Assembly (NCBI RefSeq): GCF_012926615.1
Contig: NZ_JABBNU010000001.1
Span: 62,001 to 126,000, forward strand
Length of the DNA: 64,000 nucleotides
Direction: 5' to 3'
Source of the DNA: Marinigracilibium pacificum
Lineage (GTDB): Bacteria > Bacteroidota > Bacteroidia > Cytophagales > Cyclobacteriaceae
Shown piece after piece: positions 53,289 through 63,040 of this stretch. The translations under genes and the position numbers were made by a program. The first letter of the stretch is position 1, and the number at the start of each line of letters is the position of its first letter. The notes beneath the pieces were generated by a model. The model was not told the origin of the DNA. It saw only the letters and a program-made list of their open reading frames with translations, and did not search any database.

Positions 53289-54284
53289 TCAGACTATGGG
53301 AACAGTCCCGGCAAACTCTTCGGCTATTCTGTCCAGTGTTTTAAGTACTTCTTGCGGATCATCAGACTCAACTAGTGTCTGTCTGAATGGTTTAAAATTG
53401 GGAATTCCCCTGAAATAATTAGTGTAATGTCTTCTCATTTCAAAAAGGCCCTTTTTTTCACCTTTCCATTCCAGAGAAAACTGCAAATGTTTTTTTGTGA
53501 TGTCAACTCTTTGTTCCAAAGTTGGAGGAGGCAATAACTCACCTGTTTTCATATAATGTTTTATTTCATTAAAGATCCAGGGATAACCTATTGCTGCCCG
53601 ACCAATCATTATTCCATCAACACCATACTTATTCTTATATTCAAGTGCTTTTTGCGGTGAGTCTATATCTCCATTTCCAAAAATAGGAATATGAATATCC
53701 GGATGATTTTTTACTTCGGCAATATGTGTCCAGTCTGCGACACCTTTATACATTTGTTTTCTTGTACGACCATGAATCGAAAGAGCTTGAACACCAACAT
53801 CCTGAAGCCTTTTAGCAACCTCAACAATCTTGATTGTACTTTCATCCCATCCAAGTCGTGTTTTAACAGTTACCGGTTTATCAACCCTTTTAACTATCTC
53901 TTCTGTCATCTTCTGCATCTTTGGAATATCCAGAAGAATTCCGGCGCCGGCTCCTTTACAAGCAACTTTTTTTACAGGACACCCATAATTAATATCAATA
54001 ATATCAGGATTAGCCTCTTCAGCAATTGCTGCTGCTTCCCTCATTGATTCAATCTTATCCCCAAATATCTGAATCCCAATTGGGCGTTCATAATCATAGA
54101 TATCCAATTTCTCCACACTCTTAGCGGCATCACGAATAAGTCCTTCCGAAGAAATAAACTCTGTATACATGATATCTGCACCATTTTCTTTACAAACTGC
54201 ACGAAACGGCGGGTCGCTAACATCCTCCATTGGGGCTAACAATAATGGAAACCCCTCTAATTCCAATGATCCTATCTTTATCAA
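53289..54284 (-). CDS. dusB: tRNA-dihydrouridine synthase
   Basis: 331 residues. FMN-dependent TIM barrel with LAPMEDVSDPPFRAV at the start, the catalytic Cys in NYGCPVKKVACKGAGAGIL near residue 100, and IFGNGDIDSPQKAL and MIGRAAIGYPWIF further on; the C-terminal helical tRNA-binding domain covers about 240-331. It reduces uridines in the D-loop of tRNAs. It is divergent from the CPBP protease gene by 35 bp. Confidence 0.94.
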   Translation of the reverse strand: MIKIGSLELEGFPLLLAPMEDVSDPPFRAVCKENGADIMYTEFISSEGLIRDAAKSVEKLDIYDYERPIGIQIFGDKIESMREAAAIAEEANPDIIDINYGCPVKKVACKGAGAGILLDIPKMQKMTEEIVKRVDKPVTVKTRLGWDESTIKIVEVAKRLQDVGVQALSIHGRTRKQMYKGVADWTHIAEVKNHPDIHIPIFGNGDIDSPQKALEYKNKYGVDGIMIGRAAIGYPWIFNEIKHYMKTGELLPPPTLEQRVDITKKHLQFSLEWKGEKKGLFEMRRHYTNYFRGIPNFKPFRQTLVESDDPQEVLKTLDRIAEEFAGTVPIV

Positions 54285-54319
54285 GGTATTTTCAATTTTT
54301 GCCGTAAATTTACGCGATT

Positions 54320-55282
54320 ATGAATTATCTGGAAAACGAAAATATTGATAATAAGGTTATTTCTCCTTTGAAATACTTTTTTGACTTCTTCACATTATTG
54401 TGTTTTGTCATAGGTGGTATGCTATTAATTGGCCCCATAATAGGCATAATAATGGCAGGAATTTACGCTTCATTTGCCGGTGTTGACTCTCAATCATTAA
54501 TTGAAGGAATACTAAGTGGCGACCTAAGCAATACCCCAAAAACAATTTTAATGCTTATTCAAGCTGGTGCGGCATTAGGAGCATTCGTTGTGGCTCCATG
54601 GATTTTCATCAGACTTTTCGAAAAAAAACGACTTAGAGACTATTGGCGAACAGAGATAAACCTTCCGTTAGCTCTTTTGGTTTCAGGAGTAATTGTAATT
54701 GTCTTTATGATTGTAGATTCAGTAATTATCGAATGGAATCAAAACATTACTTTTCCTGGTTTTCTTGAAGGATTTGAAACCTGGGCCAAAAACAAAGAAA
54801 ATGAGCTGGCCGACATGACCGAATTATTGACCACTTTTGATTCGATAGGAGAGTTTATACTTGGATTTCTTGTTATAGCTGTATTAGCAGCAATAGGAGA
54901 AGAAATAGTTTTCAGGGGCTTAATGCAAAACCAGCTTGCCGGATTTTTCAAAAACCCACATGTAGGGATATTTCTGGCAGCATTCATATTTTCAGCAATA
55001 CACTTACAGTTTTATGGTTTCTTTCCGAGGTTTCTGTTAGGGCTTTTATTTGGATATTTATATTTATGGAGTGGTACACTGTGGGTTCCGGTCGTAGCAC
55101 ATTTAGTAAATAATGGTTTTACATTAATAATGGTTTACCTTCATCAGGAAGAATTAACTGAAGCAAATATAGCTGAAGCAGAATCGGCTCCATGGTATGC
55201 GGTTGTTATTGCACTAATCGTATTAATCGCCCTATTAAAATATTTCAGAGAAAGGTTTTATCTTACAAAAACTGACATTTGA
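54320..55282 (+). CDS. CPBP-family intramembrane metalloprotease
   Basis: 320 residues with eight hydrophobic helices. The family motifs appear as EEIVFRGLMQ near residue 193 (EExxxR), FSAIHLQFYGFFPRF near 228 (FxxxH) and HLVNNGFTLIM near 258. Members are CAAX-type or bacteriocin-processing proteases; in most bacteria their targets are unknown. It precedes cdsA by 87 bp on the same strand. Confidence 0.92.
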   Translation: MNYLENENIDNKVISPLKYFFDFFTLLCFVIGGMLLIGPIIGIIMAGIYASFAGVDSQSLIEGILSGDLSNTPKTILMLIQAGAALGAFVVAPWIFIRLFEKKRLRDYWRTEINLPLALLVSGVIVIVFMIVDSVIIEWNQNITFPGFLEGFETWAKNKENELADMTELLTTFDSIGEFILGFLVIAVLAAIGEEIVFRGLMQNQLAGFFKNPHVGIFLAAFIFSAIHLQFYGFFPRFLLGLLFGYLYLWSGTLWVPVVAHLVNNGFTLIMVYLHQEELTEANIAEAESAPWYAVVIALIVLIALLKYFRERFYLTKTDI

Positions 55283-55369
55283 TTGCAGAGTCATACTGCG
55301 ATATGTATTTTGGCGGAATTAATACTAAACTATCGATCAGGCCACCGATTATAATTTTAATTTTAAAAG

Positions 55370-56200
55370 ATGACCCAAATTTTAAGTAAATACAGCAACC
55401 TCACACAAAGAATTATTGTTGCTTTGATTGGAGGTATTGGTCTGATCGGGGCGATTATTTACTCTCCATACACATTCTTTATCGTATTCTTTTTTATATG
55501 CATGTTTAGCATGCTTGAGTTTTACAAACTAGTCGGACTTGATGGCTATATTCCTTTAAAATCTTTTGGCACAGCTATAGGTTTATTTTTATTCACGGCA
55601 AGTTTTCTTGTTTCGATGAAGGTAGTTCCTTCAACCATTTTCTTTTTGGTTGGTCCTTTTGGAAGTATGGCATTCTTTATTAAACTCTATAAAAAAGGAG
55701 AGAAAAAACCTTTCACAAATATTGCATTTACCTTTCTGGGCATATTATATGTGAGCTTACCGTTTGCGCTGTTAAACCTTGGGGTTATCAGGGACGGGGA
55801 ATATAGCTGGCAAATTATACTTGGTATTCTATTAATGCATTGGGCTAATGATTCAGGAGCCTATTTTGCTGGAACCAAATTTGGAAAAACAAAATTATTT
55901 GAACGTGTCTCACCTAAGAAATCCTGGGAAGGAAGCATAGGAGGCACACTAACTACCCTTGCATTAGCGTTTGTGTTGGGAGAATATTTCACGGACCTCA
56001 GACACTGGGAGTGGTTAGTTATGTCTGCGATTGTGGTTATTGCCGGTACTTATGGCGACCTAATCGAATCATTATTAAAAAGAAGCATGGAAATTAAAGA
56101 CTCGGGCAGTACAATTCCGGGTCATGGAGGATTTCTAGACAGGTTTGACGGATTGTTACTTTCAGCCCCTTTTCTTGTCGCTTTTTTAAGAATAATTTAA
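55370..56200 (+). CDS. cdsA: Phosphatidate cytidylyltransferase
   Basis: 276 residues, polytopic. The CDP-DAG synthase signature is intact near the C-terminus: YGDLIESLLKRSMEIKDSG followed by PGHGGFLDRFDGL. It makes CDP-diacylglycerol, the branch point to phosphatidylserine and then phosphatidylethanolamine; psd lies one gene downstream, so lipid head-group synthesis is partly clustered here. Confidence 0.96.
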   Translation: MTQILSKYSNLTQRIIVALIGGIGLIGAIIYSPYTFFIVFFFICMFSMLEFYKLVGLDGYIPLKSFGTAIGLFLFTASFLVSMKVVPSTIFFLVGPFGSMAFFIKLYKKGEKKPFTNIAFTFLGILYVSLPFALLNLGVIRDGEYSWQIILGILLMHWANDSGAYFAGTKFGKTKLFERVSPKKSWEGSIGGTLTTLALAFVLGEYFTDLRHWEWLVMSAIVVIAGTYGDLIESLLKRSMEIKDSGSTIPGHGGFLDRFDGLLLSAPFLVAFLRII

Positions 56201-56282
56201 AAGACATTAGGAAATCTAAAAAAAAGATTAATTTTGTCGCATAGTCATTTAAAACGATTGCAAAACACAAATTTTTTTTCCT

Positions 56283-57557
56283 ATGGGATACATCGAACCG
56301 GCTCCGATTAAGGACAAGGAAAATCCTTTCGAGTCGATGATGTCGCGATTTAATATTGCGGCTGATGCATTAGGACTGGACGAAGAAGTATACAACGTAC
56401 TGAAATCTCCGGCCAAACAGGTAACGGTTTCATTGCCTATCACCATGGATGATGGTTCAATCAAAGTGTTTGAAGGACACCGAGTGGTTCATTCAAACAT
56501 TCTGGGACCTTCAAAAGGTGGTATTAGGTATGATATGGATGTCAACATTGATGAAGTCAAAGCTCTTGCAGCCTGGATGACCTGGAAATGTGCTGTTGTA
56601 GATATTCCTTATGGTGGAGCCAAGGGTGGTATCAAATGTGATCCAAGATCAATGTCTGCAGGTGAGATCGAGCGTCTTACCAGAGCATTTACTGCTCAAA
56701 TGGCAGAGATTTTTGGACCTGACAGAGATATTCCTGCTCCTGATATGGGGACAGGACCTAGAGAAATGGCTTGGCTAATGGATGAATACTCTAAAATTCA
56801 GGGTATGACCGTTAATGCAGTTGTAACTGGAAAACCTCTAGTTTTAGGAGGTTCTTTAGGAAGAACTGAAGCTACGGGTCGTGGAGTTATGGTTTCGGCG
56901 CTTGCTGCCATGGGTAAAATTGGATTAATACCTTCTCAGGCTACTTGTGCTATTCAAGGTTTTGGAAACGTAGGTTCATGGGCTGCTAAATTACTTGCTG
57001 AACGAGGTGTAAAGGTTGTTGCGGTAAGTGACCTTTCAGGTGCTTACGTAAACAAAAATGGTCTTGATATCGACGAATGTATTGAGTACCGTAACATGAA
57101 TAACGGCACATTAGAAGGATATAAAAATGCTGACCAAATACCTGGTGATGATATTTTAGTTCTTGATGTTGATGTTTTAGTACCGGCAGCAAAAGAAGAT
57201 GTTATCACAGTAAACAATGTTGAAAAGATAAAAGCAAAGCTTATTGTTGAAGGAGCTAATGGCCCAACATCTGCAAAAGCTGATGCTATCATCAACGAAA
57301 AAGGAATTATGGTTGCTCCAGATATTCTTGCTAACGCAGGTGGTGTAACTGTTTCTTATTTTGAGTGGGTTCAAAACCGATTAGGTTACAAATGGACTGC
57401 CGAAAGGGTAAACAGACGCTCAGATAGGATCATGAAAGATGCTTTTGACAGAGTTTACAAAACTTCGAAAGAATATAATGTTCCTTTAAGAATTGCTGCT
57501 TATATACTTGCTATCGATAAGGTCGCCAAGACTTATAAGTATCGCGGAGGATTCTAA
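56283..57557 (+). CDS. gdhA: Glutamate dehydrogenase
   Basis: 424 residues. Motifs are GGIRYD near residue 80, MTWKCAVVDIPYGGAKGGI with the two catalytic lysines, PAPDMGTGPREMAW near 155 and the Rossmann loop GFGNVGSWAA near 222. Length and motifs fit the roughly 420-residue hexameric enzyme. It interconverts glutamate and 2-oxoglutarate. It is inserted between cdsA and psd with its own terminator, so it is probably an independent gene. Paralogues lie at 46.0-47.1 kb and from 63.0 kb on. Confidence 0.93.
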   Translation: MGYIEPAPIKDKENPFESMMSRFNIAADALGLDEEVYNVLKSPAKQVTVSLPITMDDGSIKVFEGHRVVHSNILGPSKGGIRYDMDVNIDEVKALAAWMTWKCAVVDIPYGGAKGGIKCDPRSMSAGEIERLTRAFTAQMAEIFGPDRDIPAPDMGTGPREMAWLMDEYSKIQGMTVNAVVTGKPLVLGGSLGRTEATGRGVMVSALAAMGKIGLIPSQATCAIQGFGNVGSWAAKLLAERGVKVVAVSDLSGAYVNKNGLDIDECIEYRNMNNGTLEGYKNADQIPGDDILVLDVDVLVPAAKEDVITVNNVEKIKAKLIVEGANGPTSAKADAIINEKGIMVAPDILANAGGVTVSYFEWVQNRLGYKWTAERVNRRSDRIMKDAFDRVYKTSKEYNVPLRIAAYILAIDKVAKTYKYRGGF

Positions 57558-57577
57558 TACAAAAAAAATATTACATT

Positions 57578-57608
57578 AAAGTGCGGTTTTACCCGCACTT
57601 TTTTTTTG
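57578..57608 (+). terminator. Terminator of glutamate dehydrogenase
   Basis: Nine-base-pair stem aaagtgcgg / ccgcacttt with a six-base loop, followed by seven Ts. It begins 21 nt after the stop codon. A TATTTTTG box (57625-57632) next to it could be the -7 element for psd. Confidence 0.93.
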
Positions 57609-57655
57609 CTTAAAACTATTCGACTATTTTTGTACCAGATTTTAAACAACATCAA

Positions 57656-58312
57656 ATGACCATTCACAAAGAAGGACGTGTGTTATTAATAGCGATGCTA
57701 TTAATTTTAACAGGAATCAATTTATTGGTTTATTATTTTGCAGGTCAGTCCGACTATGCATTACCATTATCAATCACTGCATCTGTTATAATATTTCTAT
57801 TAGTCCTGCAGTTTTTCCGAAGCCCTAAATTTCCAATTGATATTAACTCAAAGCATGTAATAGCTCCGGCTGATGGAAAAGTTGTTGTGATTGAGGATAC
57901 GGTTGAACAAGAATATCTAAAAGATAAAAGAAAGCAGGTTTCAATATTTATGTCACCAGTAAATGTGCACGTTAATAGAAACCCTGTATCAGGTATCGTT
58001 AGTTATTTCAAATATCACCCTGGAAAATATCTTGTTGCTTGGCATCCAAAGTCAAGCCTTGAAAATGAGAGAACAACTATTGCTATTAAAATGGAATCTG
58101 GTCTTGAAGTAGTGTTTAGACAAGTTGCAGGAGCAATGGCCAGACGTATCAAATGGTATGTTAAAGAAGGCGATAAGGTAAACCAGGGAGATGAATTCGG
58201 GTTTATTAAGTTTGGATCAAGAGTAGACATTTATCTCCCTCTTGACGCAGACATCAAAGTCAACATAGGTCAAAAGACAAAAGGAGGGCGAACAATTATT
58301 GCTGAAGTTTAA
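57656..58312 (+). CDS. psd: Phosphatidylserine decarboxylase (short form)
   Basis: 218 residues, the short class of Psd. Two N-terminal membrane helices (about 8-52) are followed by APADGKVVVIED, MSPVNVHVNRNP and the processing site in FIKFGSRVDIYLP, where the serine after Gly becomes the pyruvoyl cofactor. It converts phosphatidylserine to phosphatidylethanolamine. It converges on a small membrane gene with a 4-nt overlap. Confidence 0.95.
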   Translation: MTIHKEGRVLLIAMLLILTGINLLVYYFAGQSDYALPLSITASVIIFLLVLQFFRSPKFPIDINSKHVIAPADGKVVVIEDTVEQEYLKDKRKQVSIFMSPVNVHVNRNPVSGIVSYFKYHPGKYLVAWHPKSSLENERTTIAIKMESGLEVVFRQVAGAMARRIKWYVKEGDKVNQGDEFGFIKFGSRVDIYLPLDADIKVNIGQKTKGGRTIIAEV

Positions 58313-58518
58313 TTTTCGTTTTTTCGTTGGTATCGGCTCCATAAAATCAATCCAAAAGAGATCATAAACAGCCAATAACTACCAACGAACCCATTAGTAA
58401 AGACTTCAAAAAGGCCAATTAAAAAAAAGCCAATAGCAAGAAAAAATAAAATAGAGGCAAGAGTAACATTACTTTTGCCTTTTTTATTTGACTCTGTATC
58501 TTTATTTACTTTACTCAT
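58309..58518 (-). CDS. Small two-helix membrane protein, unknown
   Basis: 69 residues with a charged N-terminus (KVNKDTESNKKGKSN) and two membrane helices (about 17-40 and 45-62) ending in RYQRKNEN. It overlaps the 3' end of lptC by 8 nt, so it is translated with it. The family is not recognised. Confidence 0.65.
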   Translation of the reverse strand: MSKVNKDTESNKKGKSNVTLASILFFLAIGFFLIGLFEVFTNGFVGSYWLFMISFGLILWSRYQRKNEN

Positions 58519-59065
58519 TTACTTCAAATTCTCCAATTGGTCGCAATATTCTGTATTTTGTAAAACTTTGGTTACTGGAAAGCCCTTCTCCATGAAGTAC
58601 TTCAGTTGGAGTACGAATCACAACTGCACGATGTGTATAAATTGAATCACTCCCTGGCAACCAATTTAATTCTTCTGTTCGCAAAGTTTCATTCTCTTCC
58701 AAATTCGTAACAATTACATTACCCGTTACAGTATAAAGGTTTTCCTCCTTGACATATTTTCCTTCATTTGCTGATAGGGTAGATGCTAGAATCCCTTTAT
58801 CCCCTTCATCCTCATAAAACTCAATAAACAATGGGCCCGGAAAATCTCTGTCTCCATTAAAATGATCAACTTGCTTACTTGCCCGAATTGTAAAAAGGAT
58901 TTTACCTGAATCTGAATAGACAGTATACATACTATCAATTTCAGCTTGAGGACCCGTATATTGTTGCTCTTTAAGCTTATTACTTTTTTCTTCCATATCG
59001 CCACATGCTGAAATAAATATTACAACAAGTGCAGCAGAAAAATATTTAACCAAGTATCTATTCAT
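58511..59065 (-). CDS. lptC: LPS export protein LptC
   Basis: 184 residues with a lipobox-like FISACGD (Cys 21) instead of the membrane anchor of E. coli LptC, as is common in Bacteroidota. The mature part is an LptC/OstA jelly-roll: DSMYTVYSDSGKILFTIRA, LSANEGKYVKEENLYTVTGNVIV and ELNWLPGSDSIYT. It passes LPS from the LptBFG extractor to LptA in the periplasm. The outer-membrane protein and TPR protein upstream form one operon with it. Confidence 0.9.
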   Translation of the reverse strand: MNRYLVKYFSAALVVIFISACGDMEEKSNKLKEQQYTGPQAEIDSMYTVYSDSGKILFTIRASKQVDHFNGDRDFPGPLFIEFYEDEGDKGILASTLSANEGKYVKEENLYTVTGNVIVTNLEENETLRTEELNWLPGSDSIYTHRAVVIRTPTEVLHGEGLSSNQSFTKYRILRPIGEFEVNE

Positions 59066-59101
59066 AAATCTAATTGTAGCCTAAAGATAATAAAAATAAA
59101 A

Positions 59102-59132
59102 AAAGCGGCTTGTGATTAACTCAAGCCGCTTT
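59102..59132 (-). terminator. Terminator after the TPR-protein gene (minus strand)
   Basis: Eleven-base-pair stem aaagcggcttg / caagccgcttt; the minus strand continues with T7. It separates the TPR/outer-membrane pair from lptC, so lptC may need partial read-through or its own promoter. Confidence 0.9.
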
Positions 59133-59150
59133 GTATATATTTTAGTATAA

Positions 59151-60452
59151 TTAGTCTCTAGTTCTAAGAGTAACTGACTTTCCAACCCAGCAGCCTAACT
59201 GCATAGAATCTCCAACCTTCTTACCCTCTACGAACAACTCTTCTTTAGATGGGAATTGTTCTTTAGCTTTAGACATTCCTCCCGAGTTTCCTGCTTTCTG
59301 ATACATTTCGTATGCTGCTAAGAATACCAATCTATCATAAACTCTTGACTTACCTTCTTTACAATTTTCATAGCTACCATAGTAAAGGTCACCAATGAAA
59401 GTATAAGCTTCAGAAGAAAGGCTAGGGTCTGCAGATACTGCCTGAGTTGCATAATTTCTAGCAGCTGACTTATTACCTTTTCTTGCATTCATTTTTGCAA
59501 GCTTTAAATAAACTTCACCTTTTTTCAGGTTATCGTCACTCATTTCAAGTGCACGCTGATAATTTTCTTCAGCACAAGCATAATCATCATTCTGCAAACA
59601 CTTAGCTGCAATAAACATTGCAAGACCTGGCTGAGGATTATTTGTCATGATTGTTTGTGCTGCTCTTGATACTAAATCTGAATTTAAGCACTCAAATTTA
59701 AATCCAAGCTTGAATATGTTTTCAGCTAACCCAATATCATTAGGATTTTGCTCAAACTTTGGTCCAAAAGTGTTTTCAATCATATCGCAGTCAATATCAA
59801 TTGTAGCTACGAATAATTTGAATACATATTCTTCAGGTTTAGACATATCTTCACCTGCTGCCTTCTTTGCATCTATTACACTTTGAATATTATCATAAAC
59901 AGCGATTACATCTTCAGGAGACATATTATCTTTATTTGTTAGATAATATCTTCTAGTAGCATCCATGTAAAATGTTAAGTTCGCATTGTAGATATCATTT
60001 CCAGCAAAACCATAAAGATCCTGATATCCTTTGAATAAAAATTCATACTTATCCTTATCGTTTTTATAATAATTGTAAGCATCATACATTTTTCTATTCA
60101 AGATATCCTCAGTTTTTCCACAAAGCTCAGCACGTTTGTCATACAATAACATTACTGAATCTTTGTAAACATCAACTTTTGATGGATCATCAGGGTTACT
60201 AACTAAATTATCGTACAACTTTACTCCATTGGCATAAATAGAGTAATGTAAACTAGGTACGTTTTTTAGTAACCAAAATAATGGGGCTTTAGCATTTTTG
60301 TAATCATCTGCCCTTAAATAATCTGAATAAAGTGCGTTTTTCTCTTGCGCTTTCGATTTGTCTTCTGGCCAGTTCCATTCATTACAGTCAACTTGTGCGA
60401 AAGTTACTGTACTAACAAGGGCCAAAACCAACAATAAAACATTCTTCTTCAT
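59151..60452 (-). CDS. Secreted TPR-repeat protein
   Basis: 433 residues with a signal peptide (LLLVLALVSTVTFAQ). The helical mature part has TPR-like blocks, clearest near residues 290-345 (CAEENYQRALEMSD, KGEVYLKLAKMNARKG, SAARNYATQAVSADPSL). The C-terminus has a conserved-looking GKKVGDSMQLGCWVGKSVTL. Homologues in Cytophagales lie next to the same outer-membrane protein and lptC. The role is unknown; scaffold for envelope assembly is plausible. Confidence 0.82.
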   Translation of the reverse strand: MKKNVLLLVLALVSTVTFAQVDCNEWNWPEDKSKAQEKNALYSDYLRADDYKNAKAPLFWLLKNVPSLHYSIYANGVKLYDNLVSNPDDPSKVDVYKDSVMLLYDKRAELCGKTEDILNRKMYDAYNYYKNDKDKYEFLFKGYQDLYGFAGNDIYNANLTFYMDATRRYYLTNKDNMSPEDVIAVYDNIQSVIDAKKAAGEDMSKPEEYVFKLFVATIDIDCDMIENTFGPKFEQNPNDIGLAENIFKLGFKFECLNSDLVSRAAQTIMTNNPQPGLAMFIAAKCLQNDDYACAEENYQRALEMSDDNLKKGEVYLKLAKMNARKGNKSAARNYATQAVSADPSLSSEAYTFIGDLYYGSYENCKEGKSRVYDRLVFLAAYEMYQKAGNSGGMSKAKEQFPSKEELFVEGKKVGDSMQLGCWVGKSVTLRTRD

Positions 60453-60464
60453 AATGCATACAGT

Positions 60465-61751
60465 TTAATTATACCACGGTGCTTTTTCCCACCGTTTACC
60501 ATTGAAGGTTGCTCCAATTGTTATTGAAAAATATTGTTCTTTTAATACGTTATCACTTAAACTACCTCGACTCCCGTATCCAAGAACCAAATTAATAACT
60601 GAAGCATTCTTAACTGGTAAATGGAATCCAAGATTCATGCCAAACTCATCAAGACCTTGATTATTAAGGTTATATGGAGTTTTCTTATAAAACCCTCCCA
60701 AGCGATAGGTAATTCGCTTTAGATAGCTTTCAATGTTTGTAGCATCTGGAGTAAAAGCACCTCCTATAGCAAATTTACTACTATTTCTTAAAATATCCTG
60801 TCCATCATTACGATTATAGGCACTCCACTTGTCAAATGTAGCATCAAAACCAACTGACCAATGATTATATCCTGCCTTAAGTTTTCGCAAACCAACACCA
60901 AAACCAACTTGTTGTGGCAATATTTGAGTACCCTTAGTATCCAAAATTGTATCCGCATCAACTGTGGTCCCTGTTAATGTTTCCCTTCTGAATGTAGATA
61001 AATATTTGGTTTTAACTTTTGTTTCTGGTGTGTATACAGCTCCGAAATTCAAAAAGGTATTTTTATCTAATTCCAGATCATAGCCAACCCCAAAATCAAA
61101 ATTGAAATCTGACACATTCCTTCGGTCTGCAATCTTAATAACATACCTTGAAATCAAAGTATCACTATCTCCAACATACTGACCTGAGGTTCTGGATGTA
61201 GCACCAAAAAAATAATTAAATCTTATTCCCAGGTATACATTTTTATATTGAAACCCCTGAGCAATAAATACTTTTCCTATACCACCTTCTCCATCAGACA
61301 ATCTGTTTAAATTGATTCCCTCTTCATTTGGCACATCACCTGTAGCTAGAAAATCATAATTAACAACACTGTATGGACTTAAGCCTACGGACAAATTCCA
61401 GTAATTTAATTTTAACGGCACACCAAACGTAAGGTATCTCACTGACCCATTTATTGGTGAAGTGCTTCCTAAAGAAGATTCAATCGTCCTTCTTTCTCCA
61501 GAAATAGCAGCTTCAAATGTTGATAGCTTATTGAATGGTAACCAGGCCGGATTGACATTATTCAAATGAACAAAGCTTGGTAGGCCAATACCTACTCCTC
61601 CCATTGACTGATTATGACTGAGTGAATTATCCATCACCTCTCCAACACCATATGATGTGTATGGAGAATTTAAAACTTGCGCATTTAGCGATGGAAGGCC
61701 TACTAATATAAAGGCCAATAGCAAAATATACTTGTTAAAAACTAACTTCAT
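60465..61751 (-). CDS. Outer-membrane beta-barrel protein, unknown substrate
   Basis: 428 residues with a signal peptide (ILLLAFILVGLPSLNAQ). Alternating strands and a FadL-like beginning (SPYTSYGVGEVMDNS, then MGGVGIGL and NNVNPAWLP) indicate a transmembrane barrel, ending in FSITIGATFNGKRWEKAPWYN. It is the first gene of the operon leading to the TPR protein and lptC. It may transport hydrophobic molecules; evidence is structural pattern only. Confidence 0.82.
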   Translation of the reverse strand: MKLVFNKYILLLAFILVGLPSLNAQVLNSPYTSYGVGEVMDNSLSHNQSMGGVGIGLPSFVHLNNVNPAWLPFNKLSTFEAAISGERRTIESSLGSTSPINGSVRYLTFGVPLKLNYWNLSVGLSPYSVVNYDFLATGDVPNEEGINLNRLSDGEGGIGKVFIAQGFQYKNVYLGIRFNYFFGATSRTSGQYVGDSDTLISRYVIKIADRRNVSDFNFDFGVGYDLELDKNTFLNFGAVYTPETKVKTKYLSTFRRETLTGTTVDADTILDTKGTQILPQQVGFGVGLRKLKAGYNHWSVGFDATFDKWSAYNRNDGQDILRNSSKFAIGGAFTPDATNIESYLKRITYRLGGFYKKTPYNLNNQGLDEFGMNLGFHLPVKNASVINLVLGYGSRGSLSDNVLKEQYFSITIGATFNGKRWEKAPWYN

Positions 61752-61894
61752 GTAAACCTTATCTCTTTAGATTTTAGGTTAAGAGCCTACAAAGATGTCC
61801 TCTTTTATCCGAGTATCAAAAAAAAATTACATTCTATTTTGCCTGATTCGAATCTATTACAATAGTTTTATAAAAAATTAACATTCCTTTAACC

Positions 61895-62977
61895 ATGCAT
61901 AAAACTTCTTCCTCTCTTTATTATTCATTAGGGGTGATGTCCGGAACCTCGCTTGATGGCGTTGATTTGTGCCTATCAAAATTTATGATACAATCAGGAA
62001 GGTGGGAATTTGAAATATTAAAATCAGAAACAATACCTTATAATTTAAACTGGAAAGAAAAACTATCTTCAGCAATATCTCTTTCTTGGTCAGATTTACT
62101 TACTCTGGATTTTGAATACGGAAACTTTTTGGGAACATTAATAAGTGATTTTTGTGAAAAGCATCAAATTAAACCACAAATTATCGGCTCTCACGGACAT
62201 ACTGTCCATCATAAACCTGAGCTAGGTTATACTATCCAAATAGGAAATGGAAATTGCATTGCAAAAATCACAGGGGTAGACACAGTATTTGATTTTAGGA
62301 GTAAAGATGTAAGCCTTAAAGGTCAAGGAGCTCCTTTAGTTCCTATTGGAGATCAATTACTTTTCCCTGAATATAAATGCTGCATCAATTTAGGTGGCTT
62401 TGCAAACCTATCGGTAAAATCGACAAAGCATGATATTATAGCGTATGATATATGTGCCTTAAATGTTGTATTAAATTATTTATCAAGTAAAGACAACAAG
62501 GAATATGATGAAGATGGAATAATGGCCTCAAAAGGAAATTTAATTCCTGAATTATATGAAAAATTAAATAAAATACCTTTTTACAAATCCAGACCTCCAA
62601 AATCACTAGGAATAGAATGGGTAAACGAAAATATATTTCCAATCATAAATAATTTTTTACCCACGCATAAATTATTTGACATCATCAACACCTATACTAC
62701 CCATGCGGCAAATGAAATATCAAAGGCTTTACCGCCTAATAATCATTGCTTAATAACTGGAGGCGGGGCATACAATAAGTATTTAATATCAACACTCAGT
62801 GATTATTATAATGGTGAAATAATCATACCCGATGACAAACTTATATCTTTTAAAGAAGCCTTAATTTTCGCCTTTCTGGGCGTTTTACGGATTAGAAATG
62901 AAGTAAATGTGTTGGCTTCTGTAACTGGAGCGAAAGAAAACAGTGTGTCGGGATTGATTGCCAGAAAATCAAAATGA
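61895..62977 (+). CDS. anmK: Anhydro-N-acetylmuramic acid kinase
   Basis: 360 residues. The ASKHA-fold motifs are GVMSGTSLDGVDL near residues 13-25, DFRSKDVSLKGQGAPLVPIGD near 130-150, NLGGFANLS near 169 and TGGGAYNKYL near 288. The enzyme phosphorylates and opens 1,6-anhydro-MurNAc from recycled cell wall. It diverges from the outer-membrane protein gene by 143 bp. Confidence 0.96.
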   Translation: MHKTSSSLYYSLGVMSGTSLDGVDLCLSKFMIQSGRWEFEILKSETIPYNLNWKEKLSSAISLSWSDLLTLDFEYGNFLGTLISDFCEKHQIKPQIIGSHGHTVHHKPELGYTIQIGNGNCIAKITGVDTVFDFRSKDVSLKGQGAPLVPIGDQLLFPEYKCCINLGGFANLSVKSTKHDIIAYDICALNVVLNYLSSKDNKEYDEDGIMASKGNLIPELYEKLNKIPFYKSRPPKSLGIEWVNENIFPIINNFLPTHKLFDIINTYTTHAANEISKALPPNNHCLITGGGAYNKYLISTLSDYYNGEIIIPDDKLISFKEALIFAFLGVLRIRNEVNVLASVTGAKENSVSGLIARKSK

Positions 62978-63040
62978 GATGACAATTTTTTAAAATATTT
63001 TATTTTGTAAATTGCGCCAACTTAAAAACAACTTAACTCA

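Noticed and set aside
53691-54047. 118-codon plus-strand frame inside dusB
   Set aside because: It is antisense to strongly conserved dusB motifs and its predicted product is Cys/Phe/Asn-rich without known features.
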